Shown: positions 26,038-37,034, counted from the first letter of the stretch. The stretch: DNA of 64,000 nucleotides from Kordiimonas laminariae (GCF_023008165.1 NZ_JAKQZA010000004.1:248001-312000), one strand, 5' to 3'. Program-made: numbers and translations. Notes: generated from the sequence alone by a model not told the origin.

Positions 26038-27204
26038 TTATACTGTTTCGCCAAATAGTTCGCGGCCAATCAGCATACGGCGGATCTCATTAGTGCCGGC
26101 ACCAATTTCATAAAGTTTGGCATCGCGCCACAAACGCCCTGTGGAATATTCATTGATATAACCATTACCGCCAAGGGACTGGATCGCTTCACCAGCCATC
26201 TTTGTTGCATTCTCAGATGCGTAGAGAATACAAGCCGCAGCATCTTTACGGGTTGTTTCACCGCGGTCACATGCACTGGCTACAGCGTAAACATAAGCGC
26301 GAGCTGAACCCCATGCAGTATACATATCAGCGATTTTACCTTGCATAAGCTGGAAAGTGCCGATTGGTTTACCGAATTGCTGACGTTCATGCACATAAGG
26401 GATCACAGTATCAAGGCAAGCGCGCATAATGCCGAGAGGGCCGCCGGAAAGCACAACACGTTCGTAATCAAGGCCAGACATCAGGATTTTAACGCCGTCA
26501 CCTTCTTCACCAACACGGTTTTCAAACGGCACGAAGCAATCTTCAAATACAAGCTCACATGTGTTAGAGCCGCGCATACCAAGTTTATCCAGTTTCTGTG
26601 CAGTGCTGAAACCTTCCATACCTTTTTCAATCATGAAGGCTGTAATACCGCGAGAGCCTGCATCCGCATCGGTTTTTGCGTAAACCATCAAAACATCTGC
26701 ATCAGGACCGTTTGTGATCCACATTTTATTACCGTTCAGCACATAACCATCGTTTTTACGGTCTGCTTTCAGGCGCATGGACACAACATCTGAACCAGCG
26801 CCTGGTTCCGACATGGCAAGCGCACCAACATATTCACCGGAAATCAGCTTTGGCAGGTATTTGGCTTTCTGCTCTTCACTGGCATTTTTCGTAATTTGGT
26901 TAATACAAAGATTTGAATGCGCACCGTAGCTAAGGCCTACAGAAGCACTGGCACGGCTAATCTCTTCCATTGCGATCACATGTGCCAAATAGCCCATGTT
27001 TGTGCCGCCATATTCTTCGGGGGCTGTCATGCCGAGAAGACCAAGTTCACCCATTTTCTGCCAAAGATCAGCTGGAAAAACATTGGTTTCATCAATTTCA
27101 GCAGCACGCGGCGCAATTTCATCTGCTGCAAAACGTGCAACAGTTTCGCGAAGCATTTCCATTTCTTCGCCGTGGTTAAATTTAAGATGTGGAAACTCAA
27201 ACAT
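26038..27204 (-). CDS. ivd: Isovaleryl-CoA dehydrogenase
   Basis: 388 aa. Oxidises isovaleryl-CoA to 3-methylcrotonyl-CoA in leucine degradation, with FAD. The catalytic glutamate sits at the isovaleryl-specific position, Glu248 in [16 protein letters not shown], unlike other acyl-CoA dehydrogenases, where it is near the C-terminus. [22 protein letters not shown] and [12 protein letters not shown] are further family motifs. Follows the MCC alpha gene by 23 nt and is the last gene of the operon. Confidence 0.97.
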   Translation of the reverse strand: MFEFPHLKFNHGEEMEMLRETVARFAADEIAPRAAEIDETNVFPADLWQKMGELGLLGMTAPEEYGGTNMGYLAHVIAMEEISRASASVGLSYGAHSNLCINQITKNASEEQKAKYLPKLISGEYVGALAMSEPGAGSDVVSMRLKADRKNDGYVLNGNKMWITNGPDADVLMVYAKTDADAGSRGITAFMIEKGMEGFSTAQKLDKLGMRGSNTCELVFEDCFVPFENRVGEEGDGVKILMSGLDYERVVLSGGPLGIMRACLDTVIPYVHERQQFGKPIGTFQLMQGKIADMYTAWGSARAYVYAVASACDRGETTRKDAAACILYASENATKMAGEAIQSLGGNGYINEYSTGRLWRDAKLYEIGAGTNEIRRMLIGRELFGETV

Positions 27205-27227
27205 GAGACTATCCCTATGTGGTGTTT

Positions 27228-29234
27228 TTATTCGTCTGTTATTGTTAGAAGCACGGTGCCGTCTGTAACTTGATCACCAGCCTTCAGGCTGAGGCCAGAT
27301 ACAACGCCGTCTCTTGGGGCATTGATGGTCTGTTCCATTTTCATGGCTTCCATCACGAGAAGAGGTTGACCTTTTTCAACGGTTTCACCATCAGTAACTT
27401 TGATTTCAAGCATCTTACCAGGCATTGGCGCTACTATTGTGCCCGGTCCGTCTGCATCATCATCAGCACCGCCATCACGAGCGTGGCGAGCGATTTTGAT
27501 AGTGCTCGAACCTTTGATAAAGGTAACGGTAGCATCTGTTACCTCAGTGAACAGCTGTGTGCTAAGACCGTCCAATGTATAGAACAGCGTGCCTTCGTTT
27601 AATTCGAAGGAGGCTAGATCAAACTCCTGGCCAAGAACCGTAATGCTCAGGTTTGGCGCAGTGTGATTGATGGTAGCCGTCACCATTTCACCTTCTGCAT
27701 CATCGAACCAAAGCTCTTCTGTGCGCGGCATATTCAAGCGGAATGTATCACCCGATGCCCAAGGGTCATCCGCTGGCATACGGTTTTGGCGTGCAGCAAG
27801 AATAGCGGCAGTTGCCACCGCATAATCTTCAGCGGTAACTTCATAAGGTTTCAGCAGGGTATCCGCATATTCTTCAATGAAACCTGTGTGTACATCACCT
27901 GCCTTGAAATCCACGTGAGCTAAGCATTTACCAAGGAAATCACGGTTGGTTACAAGGCCTGTAACTGGTGTTTCAGCGACAAGACGCTCTAGTGCCTCAA
28001 TAGCCTCAAGACGGTTTTCACCCCATGCGATCAGCTTACCGATCATTGGGTCATAGTGAATGCTTACACTGTCACCGTCTTGTACGCCTGCATCAATGCG
28101 TGCGCCGAAGGCCGTTTCTGCGTACGGATCAAACATACCAACGCGTCCAATCGACGGCAGGAAGTCATTATATGGGTCTTCCGCATAAAGGCGTACTTCA
28201 ACAGCGTGACCATCGACAGCAAGGTCAATTTCATCCTGCGCTAGAGGTAGGGCTTGGCCTTCGGCAACCATGATCTGCCATTCAACAAGATCAAGGCCTG
28301 TGATCATTTCAGTCACCGGGTGCTCAACTTGCAGCCTTGTATTCATTTCCATGAAATAGAAGCTGTTTTCATCAAGCCCGTTTGAAACATCGGCGATAAA
28401 TTCAACGGTACCTGCACCTGTGTAATTGATGGCTTCAGCGGCTTTCACAGCTGCCTCGCCCATTTTCGCACGCATGCTGTCTGTCATGCCTGGGGCAGGG
28501 GCTTCTTCCACAACTTTCTGGTGGCGGCGCTGAAGGCTACAGTCACGTTCAAACAGGTGAACCGCATTGCCGTCAGCATCACCGAATACCTGCACTTCAA
28601 TGTGCCGTGGTTTTAGGATTAGTTTTTCAATAAGGAGCTTGCCGTTACCGAAAGAGTTCTCACCTTCGCGGCGCGCGGCTTCAATACCAGCTTCAATCTC
28701 ATCTGCGCCGTATACCATGCGCATTCCCTTACCGCCGCCGCCGGCAACAGCCTTGATAAGCACAGGGTAGCCAATGCGGTTGGCCTCAGCAGTTAGCGTT
28801 TCAAGGGATTGATCATCGCCGTGATAACCTGGCACCACCGGAACATCAGCATCTTCCATCAGTTTTTTGGCGGCACCCTTGAGCGCCATTGCGCGCATAG
28901 AAGCGGCAGAAGGACCAACGAAGATTATATCGTTCTTTTCGCAAGTTTCTGCGAACTCAGGGTTCTCTGATAAGAAACCATAGCCAGGATGTACGGCATC
29001 AGCGCCTGTGCGCTTGGCTGCTTCAATAATTTTATCTGCAATCAGATAGCTTTCGCTCGCGGCGGCTGGGCCGATAAATACAGCTTCATCAGCCATGTGG
29101 CGGTGCATTGCGTCTTTATCCGCTTCTGAGTAAACAGCAACAGTTTTAATGCCCATCTTTTGGCAGGTTGCCATCACACGGCAGGCAATTTCACCACGGT
29201 TTGCGATTAGCAATTTTGCAATTTTACGGCTCAT
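27228..29234 (-). CDS. liuD: Methylcrotonyl-CoA carboxylase, biotin-containing alpha subunit
   Basis: 668 aa. Domain order: biotin carboxylase (N-terminal [12 protein letters not shown], the ATP loop [26 protein letters not shown]), a middle BT domain, and the C-terminal biotinyl domain with the carrier lysine in VMEAMKMEQ. It carboxylates biotin for transfer to 3-methylcrotonyl-CoA. The ATG overlaps the stop of the upstream hydratase by 4 nt. Length matches MCC alpha. Propionyl- or acetyl-CoA carboxylase is less likely given the operon. Confidence 0.96.
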   Translation of the reverse strand: MSRKIAKLLIANRGEIACRVMATCQKMGIKTVAVYSEADKDAMHRHMADEAVFIGPAAASESYLIADKIIEAAKRTGADAVHPGYGFLSENPEFAETCEKNDIIFVGPSAASMRAMALKGAAKKLMEDADVPVVPGYHGDDQSLETLTAEANRIGYPVLIKAVAGGGGKGMRMVYGADEIEAGIEAARREGENSFGNGKLLIEKLILKPRHIEVQVFGDADGNAVHLFERDCSLQRRHQKVVEEAPAPGMTDSMRAKMGEAAVKAAEAINYTGAGTVEFIADVSNGLDENSFYFMEMNTRLQVEHPVTEMITGLDLVEWQIMVAEGQALPLAQDEIDLAVDGHAVEVRLYAEDPYNDFLPSIGRVGMFDPYAETAFGARIDAGVQDGDSVSIHYDPMIGKLIAWGENRLEAIEALERLVAETPVTGLVTNRDFLGKCLAHVDFKAGDVHTGFIEEYADTLLKPYEVTAEDYAVATAAILAARQNRMPADDPWASGDTFRLNMPRTEELWFDDAEGEMVTATINHTAPNLSITVLGQEFDLASFELNEGTLFYTLDGLSTQLFTEVTDATVTFIKGSSTIKIARHARDGGADDDADGPGTIVAPMPGKMLEIKVTDGETVEKGQPLLVMEAMKMEQTINAPRDGVVSGLSLKAGDQVTDGTVLLTITDE

Positions 29235-30037
29235 GCGTCTTCGCCCTTATCTTTAATCCAGCTTGGTTTACGTTTTTCAAGGAATGCGGAAAGGCCTTCT
29301 TTGCCTTCCTCGCTTGCGCGGCGGGCAGCTATACGCTCCGCAGTATTCGTACGCAGTTCCTCGGTAATTTCTTTGCCTTTTACAAAATTGATCAGGTCTT
29401 TCGCTTCCGCCTGAGCAGTAGGGGCGCCGCCAAGGATGTTTTTGACCAATACGTTTGCAAGGCTGAAAGCTTCCTGAAGGGAAGGCGCCAGTTCGTGAAC
29501 AAGACCAATTTCCTGCGCTTTCGCAGCGTCAAAGCGTTCAGCTGTAAGGAAGTAGCGGCGTGCGTGGCGTTCACCAATGGCTGCCACCACGTACGGTGAA
29601 ATGGTTGCGGGAGTTAGTCCTAAGCGTACTTCTGAAAGAGAAAATTTGGCGCTTTCAACAGCAATCGCCATGTCACAGCAGCTCACAAGCCCAACACCGC
29701 CACCAAATGTTGCACCGTTCACGATTGCAATAGTTGGTTTTGGGCAGTTATTCAGGGTTGCGAGCATGCCAGAAAGGTTCATCGCATCGCGCTGGTTTTG
29801 CTCTTCCGTATAAGAAGCTGCGGCTTTCATCCAGTTAAGGTCTGCGCCCGCAGAAAAGCTTTTACCGCCGCCTGTCAGGATAATCGCGCGTACATCAGGG
29901 TTTTCGCCGAGTGTTTTAAAAGCGTTATTTAGTTCCCAGATCAGATCATCATTAAAGGCATTGTGTACATCAGCTCGATTAAGGGTAACTGTTGCAACAC
30001 CATTATCTTCAATGGATGTAAGAAGTGTATCTACCAT
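29231..30037 (-). CDS. liuC: Methylglutaconyl-CoA hydratase (enoyl-CoA hydratase family)
   Basis: 268-aa crotonase-fold enzyme. The oxyanion segments are ILTGGGKSFSAGADLNWMK and NGATFGGGVGLVSCCDMAIA; the SLSEVRLGLTPATISPYVVAAIG stretch resembles 3-methylglutaconyl-CoA hydratases. Converts 3-methylglutaconyl-CoA to HMG-CoA. Lies between the two carboxylase subunit genes, 9 nt after liuB and overlapping liuD by 4 nt, which is the usual liu arrangement. Confidence 0.95.
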   Translation of the reverse strand: MVDTLLTSIEDNGVATVTLNRADVHNAFNDDLIWELNNAFKTLGENPDVRAIILTGGGKSFSAGADLNWMKAAASYTEEQNQRDAMNLSGMLATLNNCPKPTIAIVNGATFGGGVGLVSCCDMAIAVESAKFSLSEVRLGLTPATISPYVVAAIGERHARRYFLTAERFDAAKAQEIGLVHELAPSLQEAFSLANVLVKNILGGAPTAQAEAKDLINFVKGKEITEELRTNTAERIAARRASEEGKEGLSAFLEKRKPSWIKDKGEDA

Positions 30038-30046
30038 TATATCCCC

Positions 30047-31654
30047 CTACATTCTGAACACGCCGAACTTGGTCGGCTCAGCTGGGGCATTTTGCGTGGC
30101 AGATAGGGCCATACCGAGAACGCGGCGCGTATCAGCAGGATCAATCACACCGTCGTCCCATAGGCGGGCAGAAGCATAATACGGGTGACCTTGCTCTTCA
30201 TACATATCGCGGATTGGCGCTTTGAAGCCTTCTTCTTCATCTGCGGACCATTCCTGACCGCGAGCTTCCATGCCGTCACGTTTCACTGTTGCCAGTACGT
30301 TTGCTGCTTGTTCGCCGCCCATCACAGAAATACGGGCGTTTGGCCACATCCACATAAAGCGTGGTTGGTATGAACGGCCACACATGCCGTAGTTACCCGC
30401 ACCGAAGCTGCCGCCGATAAGGATTGTGAACTTTGGAACGTTTGCGCAAGCAACGGCAGTTACCATTTTGGCGCCATCACGGGCGATACCGCCATTTTCA
30501 TATTTCTGACCAACCATAAAACCGGTGATGTTCTGCAAGAATACAAGCGGGATACCGCGCTGCGCGCAAAGCTCTACAAAGTGAGCGCCTTTAAGTGCGC
30601 TTTCAGAAAAGAGCACGCCATTATTTGCAACGATACCTACCGGATAACCGTGGATGTGCGCGAAGCCGCAAACAAGCGTTTCACCGTATAACTTTTTAAA
30701 TTCGTTGAATTCACTGCCGTCTACGATACGAGCGATAATTTCGCGTACATCATATGGCTGGCGTGTGTCTTTTGGTACAACACCGTAAATTTCTTCTGGT
30801 GCATAAAGCGGCTCAACAGTATCGCGGCGCTCAAGCGGTTCAGGCTTTTTATGGTTCAAATCAGCTACAATCTGACGTGCGATTGACAGTGCATGATAAT
30901 CATCTTTTGCCAAATGATCCACAACACCAGATGTGCGGGCGTGCACGTCACCACCACCAAGGTCTTCAGCACTAACAACTTCACCGGTTGCAGCTTTCAC
31001 GAGAGGAGGGCCGCCAAGGAAAATCGTGCCTTGGTTCTGCACGATAATACTTTCATCGGCCATCGCAGGTACATAAGCACCGCCCGCAGTACAGCTGCCC
31101 ATAACCACCGCGATTTGCGGGATACCCATCGCAGACATATTGGCTTGGTTATAGAAGATACGACCAAAATGATCACGGTCTGGGAACACTTCATCCTGAT
31201 TAGGGAGGTTCGCGCCGCCACTATCCACCAGATAAATACATGGAAGGCGGTTTTCTTTGGCGATTTCCTGCGCGCGAAGGTGCTTCTTTACTGTGAGCGG
31301 ATAGTAAGTGCCGCCCTTAACAGTGGCATCATTACATACGATCATACATTCAACGCCGGAAACACGACCAATGCCGGCGATCACACCAGCTGCTGCGATA
31401 TCAGCATCATACATGCCGTAGGCTGCAAGCTGGGATAGCTCTAGGAAAGATGTGCCGGGATCAAGAAGCGTATTTACGCGATCTCTTGGCAATAGCTTAC
31501 CGCGCGCTAAGTGCTTTTCACGGGCACGTTCGGGTCCGCCGAGGGCAATTTTCTCACATTTTTCGCGAAGGTCATCCACCTGCGCCTGCATGTGCGCAGC
31601 GTTTTCCGCAAAAGTTTCGCTTCCTACCACTATAGTGGAATGAAGAATGGTCAT
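30047..31654 (-). CDS. liuB: Methylcrotonyl-CoA carboxylase beta subunit
   Basis: 535-aa carboxyltransferase. It transfers the carboxyl group from biotin to 3-methylcrotonyl-CoA. Typical features are [65 protein letters not shown], and the C-terminal [20 protein letters not shown]. First gene of the minus-strand leucine operon, divergent from the LysR gene. Confidence 0.97.
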   Translation of the reverse strand: MTILHSTIVVGSETFAENAAHMQAQVDDLREKCEKIALGGPERAREKHLARGKLLPRDRVNTLLDPGTSFLELSQLAAYGMYDADIAAAGVIAGIGRVSGVECMIVCNDATVKGGTYYPLTVKKHLRAQEIAKENRLPCIYLVDSGGANLPNQDEVFPDRDHFGRIFYNQANMSAMGIPQIAVVMGSCTAGGAYVPAMADESIIVQNQGTIFLGGPPLVKAATGEVVSAEDLGGGDVHARTSGVVDHLAKDDYHALSIARQIVADLNHKKPEPLERRDTVEPLYAPEEIYGVVPKDTRQPYDVREIIARIVDGSEFNEFKKLYGETLVCGFAHIHGYPVGIVANNGVLFSESALKGAHFVELCAQRGIPLVFLQNITGFMVGQKYENGGIARDGAKMVTAVACANVPKFTILIGGSFGAGNYGMCGRSYQPRFMWMWPNARISVMGGEQAANVLATVKRDGMEARGQEWSADEEEGFKAPIRDMYEEQGHPYYASARLWDDGVIDPADTRRVLGMALSATQNAPAEPTKFGVFRM

Positions 31655-31715
31655 ATTCGGTTACTCCCAGCCTACGGATGTTGGCTCCACCGGGTTTATC
31701 AATTGGATTGGTGGC

Positions 31716-31746
31716 ATTTTACCTTTACGCGTGGTATTGGTAAAAT
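31716..31746. promoter_or_regulatory. Probable LysR binding site in the lysR/liu gap
   Basis: ATTTTACC (31716-31723) and GGTAAAAT (31739-31746) form a perfect 8-bp inverted repeat with a 15-bp centre, in the 125-bp gap between the divergent genes and only 33 nt before the lysR start. LysR proteins bind such interrupted palindromes. Assignment is inferred from position. Confidence 0.5.
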
Positions 31747-31779
31747 TGATGTTGAAAATGTAATTGATAGATTTTGTCT

Positions 31780-32655
31780 ATGATGGATTTGTATTTACTT
31801 CGGTACTTCTTAGCGGTGGTTGAAACTGGCAGCTTTACGCGTGCTGCCGACCGGGTTTTCGTTACGCAACCAACACTTTCTGCGGGTATTAAAAAGCTTG
31901 AAGGGCAGGTGGGGCATGTGTTGTTTGAACGTTCAAACAGGCGTGTTTTTCTAACCGATGCGGGTACGCGTTTTTTGCCTCGTGCTAAAGCGATTTTGCA
32001 CGAATGTAATATGGCTATGCAGGTTCTGGAGGAAGCTGAAACAGCACCAGTACTTAGATTAGGTGTCTTAATTACCTTATCCAATAGAGCAGTAGGGACG
32101 CTTCTTACCGGCTTTAGAAAGGTCATGCCCCATGTGGCTATTGAGCTTACGGATGGTACTGAGCAGGAATTAGCAAATAGGCTTGATGATAGAAGCCTTG
32201 ACTATGCGCTTTCGCTGCATCGAGGTGAGAATGAGGAGAAGGCAATTCCGCTGAAAACTGAAGAATACCGTTTTGTCTTACCGCCTGATCATAAACTCGC
32301 TGGTAAAGCTGTAATCTCAGCAGAAGATTTAGCGGAAGATTATATGATTGTGCGGAGCCGCTGCGAAGTTCTTTCGGAAACCAGCAGATATTTTACTGAC
32401 CGTAATGTAAGGCCAAGGCTTGTGTACCGAACGCCGAATGACAGCCGCGCACTTGCAATGGCTGCAGCGGGAATTGGCGGTACAGTAGTTCCTGAAAGCC
32501 TTGTTGATGAAAGGGTTCATGCCTGTAAATTAAAGGGCTTTGATTACACACGGAGGCTTGCACTCTTCAAGCCTTCCTACAAGCTGCCTACGGGGTTTGA
32601 GACTGTGGGAGCGGCTTTTGAAGACTTTATCGCAAATAATTGGGGTAATTCATAA
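31780..32655 (+). CDS. LysR family transcriptional regulator
   Basis: About 291 aa. N-terminal helix-turn-helix (LRYFLAVVETGSFTRAADRVFVTQPTLSAGIKKLE, then LFERSNRRVFLTDAG) and a C-terminal inducer-binding domain with LRLGVLITLSNRA. Two ATGs (31780, 31783) are in frame; neither has a good ribosome site. Divergent from the leucine operon, which it probably controls. Known liu regulators are usually MerR (LiuR) or TetR (LiuQ) proteins, so a LysR here is uncommon. Confidence 0.92.
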   Translation: MMDLYLLRYFLAVVETGSFTRAADRVFVTQPTLSAGIKKLEGQVGHVLFERSNRRVFLTDAGTRFLPRAKAILHECNMAMQVLEEAETAPVLRLGVLITLSNRAVGTLLTGFRKVMPHVAIELTDGTEQELANRLDDRSLDYALSLHRGENEEKAIPLKTEEYRFVLPPDHKLAGKAVISAEDLAEDYMIVRSRCEVLSETSRYFTDRNVRPRLVYRTPNDSRALAMAAAGIGGTVVPESLVDERVHACKLKGFDYTRRLALFKPSYKLPTGFETVGAAFEDFIANNWGNS

Positions 32656-32774
32656 AATTACCGAAGGGCCGGTAGCTTCATATTCGTATCTGATAGTTAC
32701 AGTTTAATAATCGATTTATACTTATTCGAGTATTCTTGGGTCTCACAGACCTTTGATAACCGTGTTAGAGTATC

Positions 32775-32794
32775 TTGGGGTACAAGTGCCCCAA
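32775..32794. promoter_or_regulatory. 20-bp palindrome before the RND pump genes
   Basis: TTGGGG and CCCCAA arms (32775-32780, 32789-32794) continue inward as TAC/GTG with one G-T mismatch, leaving AA at the centre. It ends 22 bp before the GTG start. Candidate operator for a regulator of the efflux genes, or a 5' UTR hairpin. Confidence 0.45.
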
Positions 32795-32816
32795 ATTTAA
32801 AAACAAGGATATTGTC

Positions 32817-33878
32817 GTGCAAAGCGGACGTATAATTTTGGGGGCTGTACTTGCCGGGTTAGTTGGTTTTGGAGGTTGGCTATATATAGCTGAGCCTGAG
32901 GCACAAGGTGGTCGCCGTGGAGGCCGGGTGGTTTCTGTTGTTGCTGACCCAGTGGCAACACGTAGTTTTTCCGATATTGTTGAGGCTATCGGAACTGCAA
33001 ATGCGCGTGAAAGCGTAATGCTGACATCGCGGGTTTCTGACACGGTTAAAACGGTACATTTTGAAGATGGCCAAGTGGTGCAAAAGGGTGATCTACTTGT
33101 AACCCTTGAGGATCGAGAAGAAAAAGCGAATGTAAGGGAAGCTAAAGCGAACCTTGAAGAAGCTGAAAGCCAATATGCACGTATTGAGGATTTGGTTACA
33201 CGAGGTAACGCCTCTACATCGAACAGAGATGCACAGAAACGCAGGGTGGATGAAGCCCATTTCAGGCTTGATGCTGCAAAAGCTCGCCTTGCCGACCGCC
33301 GTATTGTAGCGCCGTTTGATGGTGTTCTGGGATTGCGACAAATCAGTGAAGGGTCGCTTTTGTCCGCGAATACAGTGATCACATCTATTGATGCAATCGA
33401 CACGGTTTATGTAGATTTTAGTGTGCCTGAGCGTTTTATCGCAACGCTTGATGAAGGCCAGATAGTTGATGCCAAGGTTTCCGCATATCCTGATCGTACT
33501 TTCAGTGGAACCGTAAAAACGGTTTCCAGCCGTGTTGACCCAGTAACACGTTCTGTTCTTGTGCGTGCAGAGGTGGAAAATGCAGATCATGCCCTAAGGC
33601 CGGGTTTGTTGATGCGGGTTCAGGTTGTTAGCCGTACGTGGGATGCCTTCTCGGTTGCTGAGCAAGCTGTAGTGCCGACTGGCGGTAAGAATTATGTCTT
33701 TATCCTGAACGGAGATGAAGCAGAACGGCGTGAGGTAACGCTTGGTATTCGCCGCCCGGGTTATGTGGAAGTACTTTCTGGCCTTGATGGCAGTGAAAAA
33801 GTAGTTACCGAAGGTACAATGCGCTTAGGCAGACAAGGTACTAAAGTGAAAGAACTTGTTCGGGAAGGGGCGGAATAA
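32817..33878 (+). CDS. RND efflux periplasmic adaptor subunit (membrane fusion protein)
   Basis: 353 aa. An N-terminal membrane anchor (GRIILGAVLAGLVGFGGWLYIA) is followed by a barrel-sandwich lipoyl domain (VHFEDGQVVQKGDLLVTLEDREEKA), a short alpha-hairpin (about 100-150), a beta-barrel (SAYPDRTFSGTVKTVSSRVDPVTRSVLVRAEV) and a membrane-proximal domain. It links the inner-membrane pump to an outer-membrane channel. GTG 32817 is chosen because AAGGA lies 7 nt upstream; a TTG at 32775 would be inside the palindrome. It overlaps the pump gene by 1 nt (TAATG). Confidence 0.93.
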   Translation: MQSGRIILGAVLAGLVGFGGWLYIAEPEAQGGRRGGRVVSVVADPVATRSFSDIVEAIGTANARESVMLTSRVSDTVKTVHFEDGQVVQKGDLLVTLEDREEKANVREAKANLEEAESQYARIEDLVTRGNASTSNRDAQKRRVDEAHFRLDAAKARLADRRIVAPFDGVLGLRQISEGSLLSANTVITSIDAIDTVYVDFSVPERFIATLDEGQIVDAKVSAYPDRTFSGTVKTVSSRVDPVTRSVLVRAEVENADHALRPGLLMRVQVVSRTWDAFSVAEQAVVPTGGKNYVFILNGDEAERREVTLGIRRPGYVEVLSGLDGSEKVVTEGTMRLGRQGTKVKELVREGAE

Positions 33879-36800
33879 TGATCCTTTCTGATGTATCCGT
33901 AAAACGCCCGGTATTTGCCGCGGTAATTAGCATGATGCTGGTTGCTTTTGGATTGGTATCTTTTCAGGATATTGCTGTTCGCGAACTTCCTGATATCGAT
34001 CCCCCGATTGTGGGTATTCGCACTAACTATGGCGGTGCTAACGCGAATGTAGTGGAAACCAGAGTTACCCAGATTATTGAAAATGCTATTGCTGGTGTGG
34101 AAGGCATTAAAACCATTGAATCCACAAGCCGGGATGGTCGCTCTGATGTAACAATTGAATTTGAACTAAGCCGAGATATCGATTCTGCAGCCAATGATGT
34201 GCGGGACCGTGTAAGCCGAATTCTTAATAACTTACCGGAAGAAGTTGACCCGCCAGAAGTTTCTAAGGCCGATGGCGATACACGGCCTATCCTGTATTTC
34301 AATGTAACAAGTCCAGTAATGGATATTCTTCAGCTAACGGATTATGCGGAGCGCAATATTGTTGACCGCCTTTCTGTTGTTGATGGTGTAGCACAGGTAA
34401 GAGTTCTCGGGCAGAAACGGTATGCAATCCGTGTACACCTTGATCGTCAGGCGATGGCGGCGCGGGGTGTGACTGTAACAGATGTAGAATCTGCGCTTCG
34501 TTCTGAGAATATTGAGCTTCCTGCCGGACGCGTTGAATCAATTGAACGCGATACAATTGTGCGTTTGAACCGTGAGTATGCAGATCCACGTGATTTCGAA
34601 ACGATGGTTATCCGCGAAAATGCCCAAGGCGAATTTGTTCGCATGGGCGATATCGCTACTGTAGAGCTGGGAGCAGAGCGTGATGAGCGCCTGTTCCGCG
34701 GTAACGGCGAGAGCATGATCGGCCTTGGAGTTGTAAAGCAATCTAAGGGTAATACTGTTGCTGTGGCTGAGGCTGCTAAGGCTGAAGTTGAGAAGATCAA
34801 GCAGACACTGCCTGAAAGCATGAACTTGTTTGTAGCGTATGACAGCTCAGTTTTCATCGATAAAGCTATTGAAGAGGTGTATTTCACGCTTGGCGTGGCA
34901 ATGGCTCTGGTGGTCTTGGTGCTTTACCTGTTCCTGGGGAATGTGAAGACTGTTCTAGTGCCAGCAATCACAGTGCCAATCTGTATTATCGCTAGCTTCT
35001 GGATTTTGAGCCTGACGGGCGTAAGTATCAACCTTATTACGCTTCTCGCCTTGGTGATGGCTATCGGCCTTGTGGTAGATGATGCCATTGTGGTTCTTGA
35101 AAACATTTATCGCCGTGTAGAAGAGGGTGAGCCGGGCCTTGTTGCCGCTTATCGAGGTGCTCGTCAGGTTGGATTTGCGGTTATCGCGACAACGCTTGTG
35201 TTAATTGGCGTGTTCGTACCAATTGCTTTCTTACCAGGAAATATTGGTCGTTTGTTCGGAGAACTGGCGATTACTATGTCCGCAGCGGTGGCATTCTCAA
35301 GTCTTGTAGCGTTAACGCTGAGCCCAATGCTGTGTTCAAAGCTTGTGCGTCGTAGAAATAAAAAGCCAGCCTTTGCAAAGAAACTTGATCAGATATTTGA
35401 GCGACTACAGAATGCTTATGGTCGTTTCCTTGAAGTGTGTCTGCACAATAAAACACTGGTTATTTTATCGTTCCTTGTATGTATTGCTTTGATCGGCGGT
35501 GTGTTCCAGCGAGTGCCTAGCGAGCTTGCGCCACCTGAGGACCGTGGTGTGGTGTTCATGCCTGTAAGAGGCCCAGAGGGTGCCAGCTATGAATATATGG
35601 CGCAGCAGGCGGAACATATTGAAGAGCAGGTAATGCCGCTTGTAAATGGCCCCGAGGTTGAACGCTATATTCTTCGGATTGATGGCGGAAACGGTTTTGG
35701 TATTCTCTTTATGAAGCCATGGGATGAACGTGAGCGTTCTACACACGAAATTGCTGCAGAACTACGCCAGAAATTCAATGCGAATGTTCCGGGTGCTATG
35801 GTTATTCCTATTACTCGTAGTGGCCTAGGTGGGGGCGGAGGTTCTTCCGAGTTTCAGCTGGTTGTTGGCGCTGCGACTTATGACGATCTTGGTCGTTACC
35901 GTGAGATTCTTCTGGAAGAATTCGGTAAGTATGAAGGCCTTCAGAATGTAGATATTGATTATATCGAAACGCAGCCGCAGTTTAAGGTGAGAATTGACCG
36001 CGAACGTGCTGCTGATCTTGGAGTTTCAGTGCAGTCGATTGGCCGCACATTGGAAACTATGATGGGTGGCCGCCGTGTAACTACCTATGTGCAGGACGGT
36101 GAAGAATATGATGTGATCCTTCAGGCAAAGGAAAGTGATCGCAGGCAGCCGCTTGATATGGAAAATATCCACGTGGCATCAGGCCGTGGTGGTTCGCTTA
36201 TCCCGCTCAATAACCTCGTAATCATTGAAGAAGTTTCAGGTGCGGGGTCGCTTCGTCGATTTAACCGTATTCGTGCACTCACAGTTTCTGCGAACGTAGC
36301 TGATGGCTATACGCTTGCTGAAGTGCTTAAAGAAGGTGAGCAGATTGTTATTGATAATCTGCCTGATGTAGCGGCAATTGATTACAAAGGTGCATCTCGC
36401 GAATATCAAGAGGCTGGTAGTGATATCTATTTCATCTTTGCGCTTGCTCTTGTGGTTGTGTTCCTAGTGCTTGCAGCTCAGTTTGAAAGCTTTATTCACC
36501 CGATGGTTATTATGCTCACTGTACCTCTGGCAATCCTTGGCGGTTTGCTTGGGCTCTGGGTAGCGGATAGCACACTCAATATCTATAGCCAGATTGGTTT
36601 GATCTTATTGATTGGACTGGCGGCGAAAAACGGTATTTTGATTGTGGAATTCGCGAACCAGCTTAGGGATGAAGGGCAGGAGATCAGAGATGCTCTCTTG
36701 AATGCTTCTAAAACTCGTTTACGCCCAATTATGATGACAGGTCTTTCAACTGCGATGGGGGCTGTACCGCTTATGCTTGCTTCTGGTGCTGGGGCAGGTA

Positions 36801-36979
36801 GCCGTATTACTATTGGTGTAACGGTGTTTAGTGGTGTGATTGTAGCAACATTCTTCACGCTGTTCATTGTACCAGTATTCTACGATGTCATGGCGAAATA
36901 CACCAAATCACCGGGCTTCATTGCAGCGCAGCTCAGAAAATTTGAGCGAGATGAAGCCGCAGGAAAGCCTGCAGAATAA
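33878..36979 (+). CDS. RND family efflux transporter permease
   Basis: 1033 aa, full HAE1-type length. Twelve membrane helices with the two large periplasmic loops are expected. Helix 1 region VSVKRPVFAAVISMMLVAFG, the proton-relay helix 4 segment ALVMAIGLVVDDAIVVLENIYRRVEEG with the conserved Asp pair, and GLAAKNGILIVEFA in the second half are visible. Drives proton-coupled export of drugs, lipids or metabolites; substrates are not readable. The pump forms a two-gene unit with the adaptor. No outer-membrane factor gene is adjacent, so a TolC elsewhere is expected. Confidence 0.97.
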   Translation: MILSDVSVKRPVFAAVISMMLVAFGLVSFQDIAVRELPDIDPPIVGIRTNYGGANANVVETRVTQIIENAIAGVEGIKTIESTSRDGRSDVTIEFELSRDIDSAANDVRDRVSRILNNLPEEVDPPEVSKADGDTRPILYFNVTSPVMDILQLTDYAERNIVDRLSVVDGVAQVRVLGQKRYAIRVHLDRQAMAARGVTVTDVESALRSENIELPAGRVESIERDTIVRLNREYADPRDFETMVIRENAQGEFVRMGDIATVELGAERDERLFRGNGESMIGLGVVKQSKGNTVAVAEAAKAEVEKIKQTLPESMNLFVAYDSSVFIDKAIEEVYFTLGVAMALVVLVLYLFLGNVKTVLVPAITVPICIIASFWILSLTGVSINLITLLALVMAIGLVVDDAIVVLENIYRRVEEGEPGLVAAYRGARQVGFAVIATTLVLIGVFVPIAFLPGNIGRLFGELAITMSAAVAFSSLVALTLSPMLCSKLVRRRNKKPAFAKKLDQIFERLQNAYGRFLEVCLHNKTLVILSFLVCIALIGGVFQRVPSELAPPEDRGVVFMPVRGPEGASYEYMAQQAEHIEEQVMPLVNGPEVERYILRIDGGNGFGILFMKPWDERERSTHEIAAELRQKFNANVPGAMVIPITRSGLGGGGGSSEFQLVVGAATYDDLGRYREILLEEFGKYEGLQNVDIDYIETQPQFKVRIDRERAADLGVSVQSIGRTLETMMGGRRVTTYVQDGEEYDVILQAKESDRRQPLDMENIHVASGRGGSLIPLNNLVIIEEVSGAGSLRRFNRIRALTVSANVADGYTLAEVLKEGEQIVIDNLPDVAAIDYKGASREYQEAGSDIYFIFALALVVVFLVLAAQFESFIHPMVIMLTVPLAILGGLLGLWVADSTLNIYSQIGLILLIGLAAKNGILIVEFANQLRDEGQEIRDALLNASKTRLRPIMMTGLSTAMGAVPLMLASGAGAGSRITIGVTVFSGVIVATFFTLFIVPVFYDVMAKYTKSPGFIAAQLRKFERDEAAGKPAE

Positions 36980-37019
36980 AAGAAAAGGTCGGAGAGAAGT
37001 CTCCGGCCTTTTCTTTTTT
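36980..37019. terminator. Bidirectional terminator, RND pump / ilvA
   Basis: Stem AGAAAAGG-CGGAGA against TCTCCG-CCTTTTCT with a GAAG loop and T-runs on either side on the respective strands. It lies between the convergent pump gene and threonine ammonia-lyase gene. Confidence 0.9.
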
Positions 37020-37034
37020 GGAATTTTATTATTC

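Noticed and set aside
25841-26113. 90-aa open frame on + in the liu/leucine-dehydrogenase gap
   Set aside because: It runs through the inverted repeat, the liu terminator and the 3' end of ivd, with no family resemblance or ribosome site.
34027-36867. Several open frames on minus inside the RND pump gene
   Set aside because: Shadows of the strongly coding + frame; no ribosome sites or recognisable domains.
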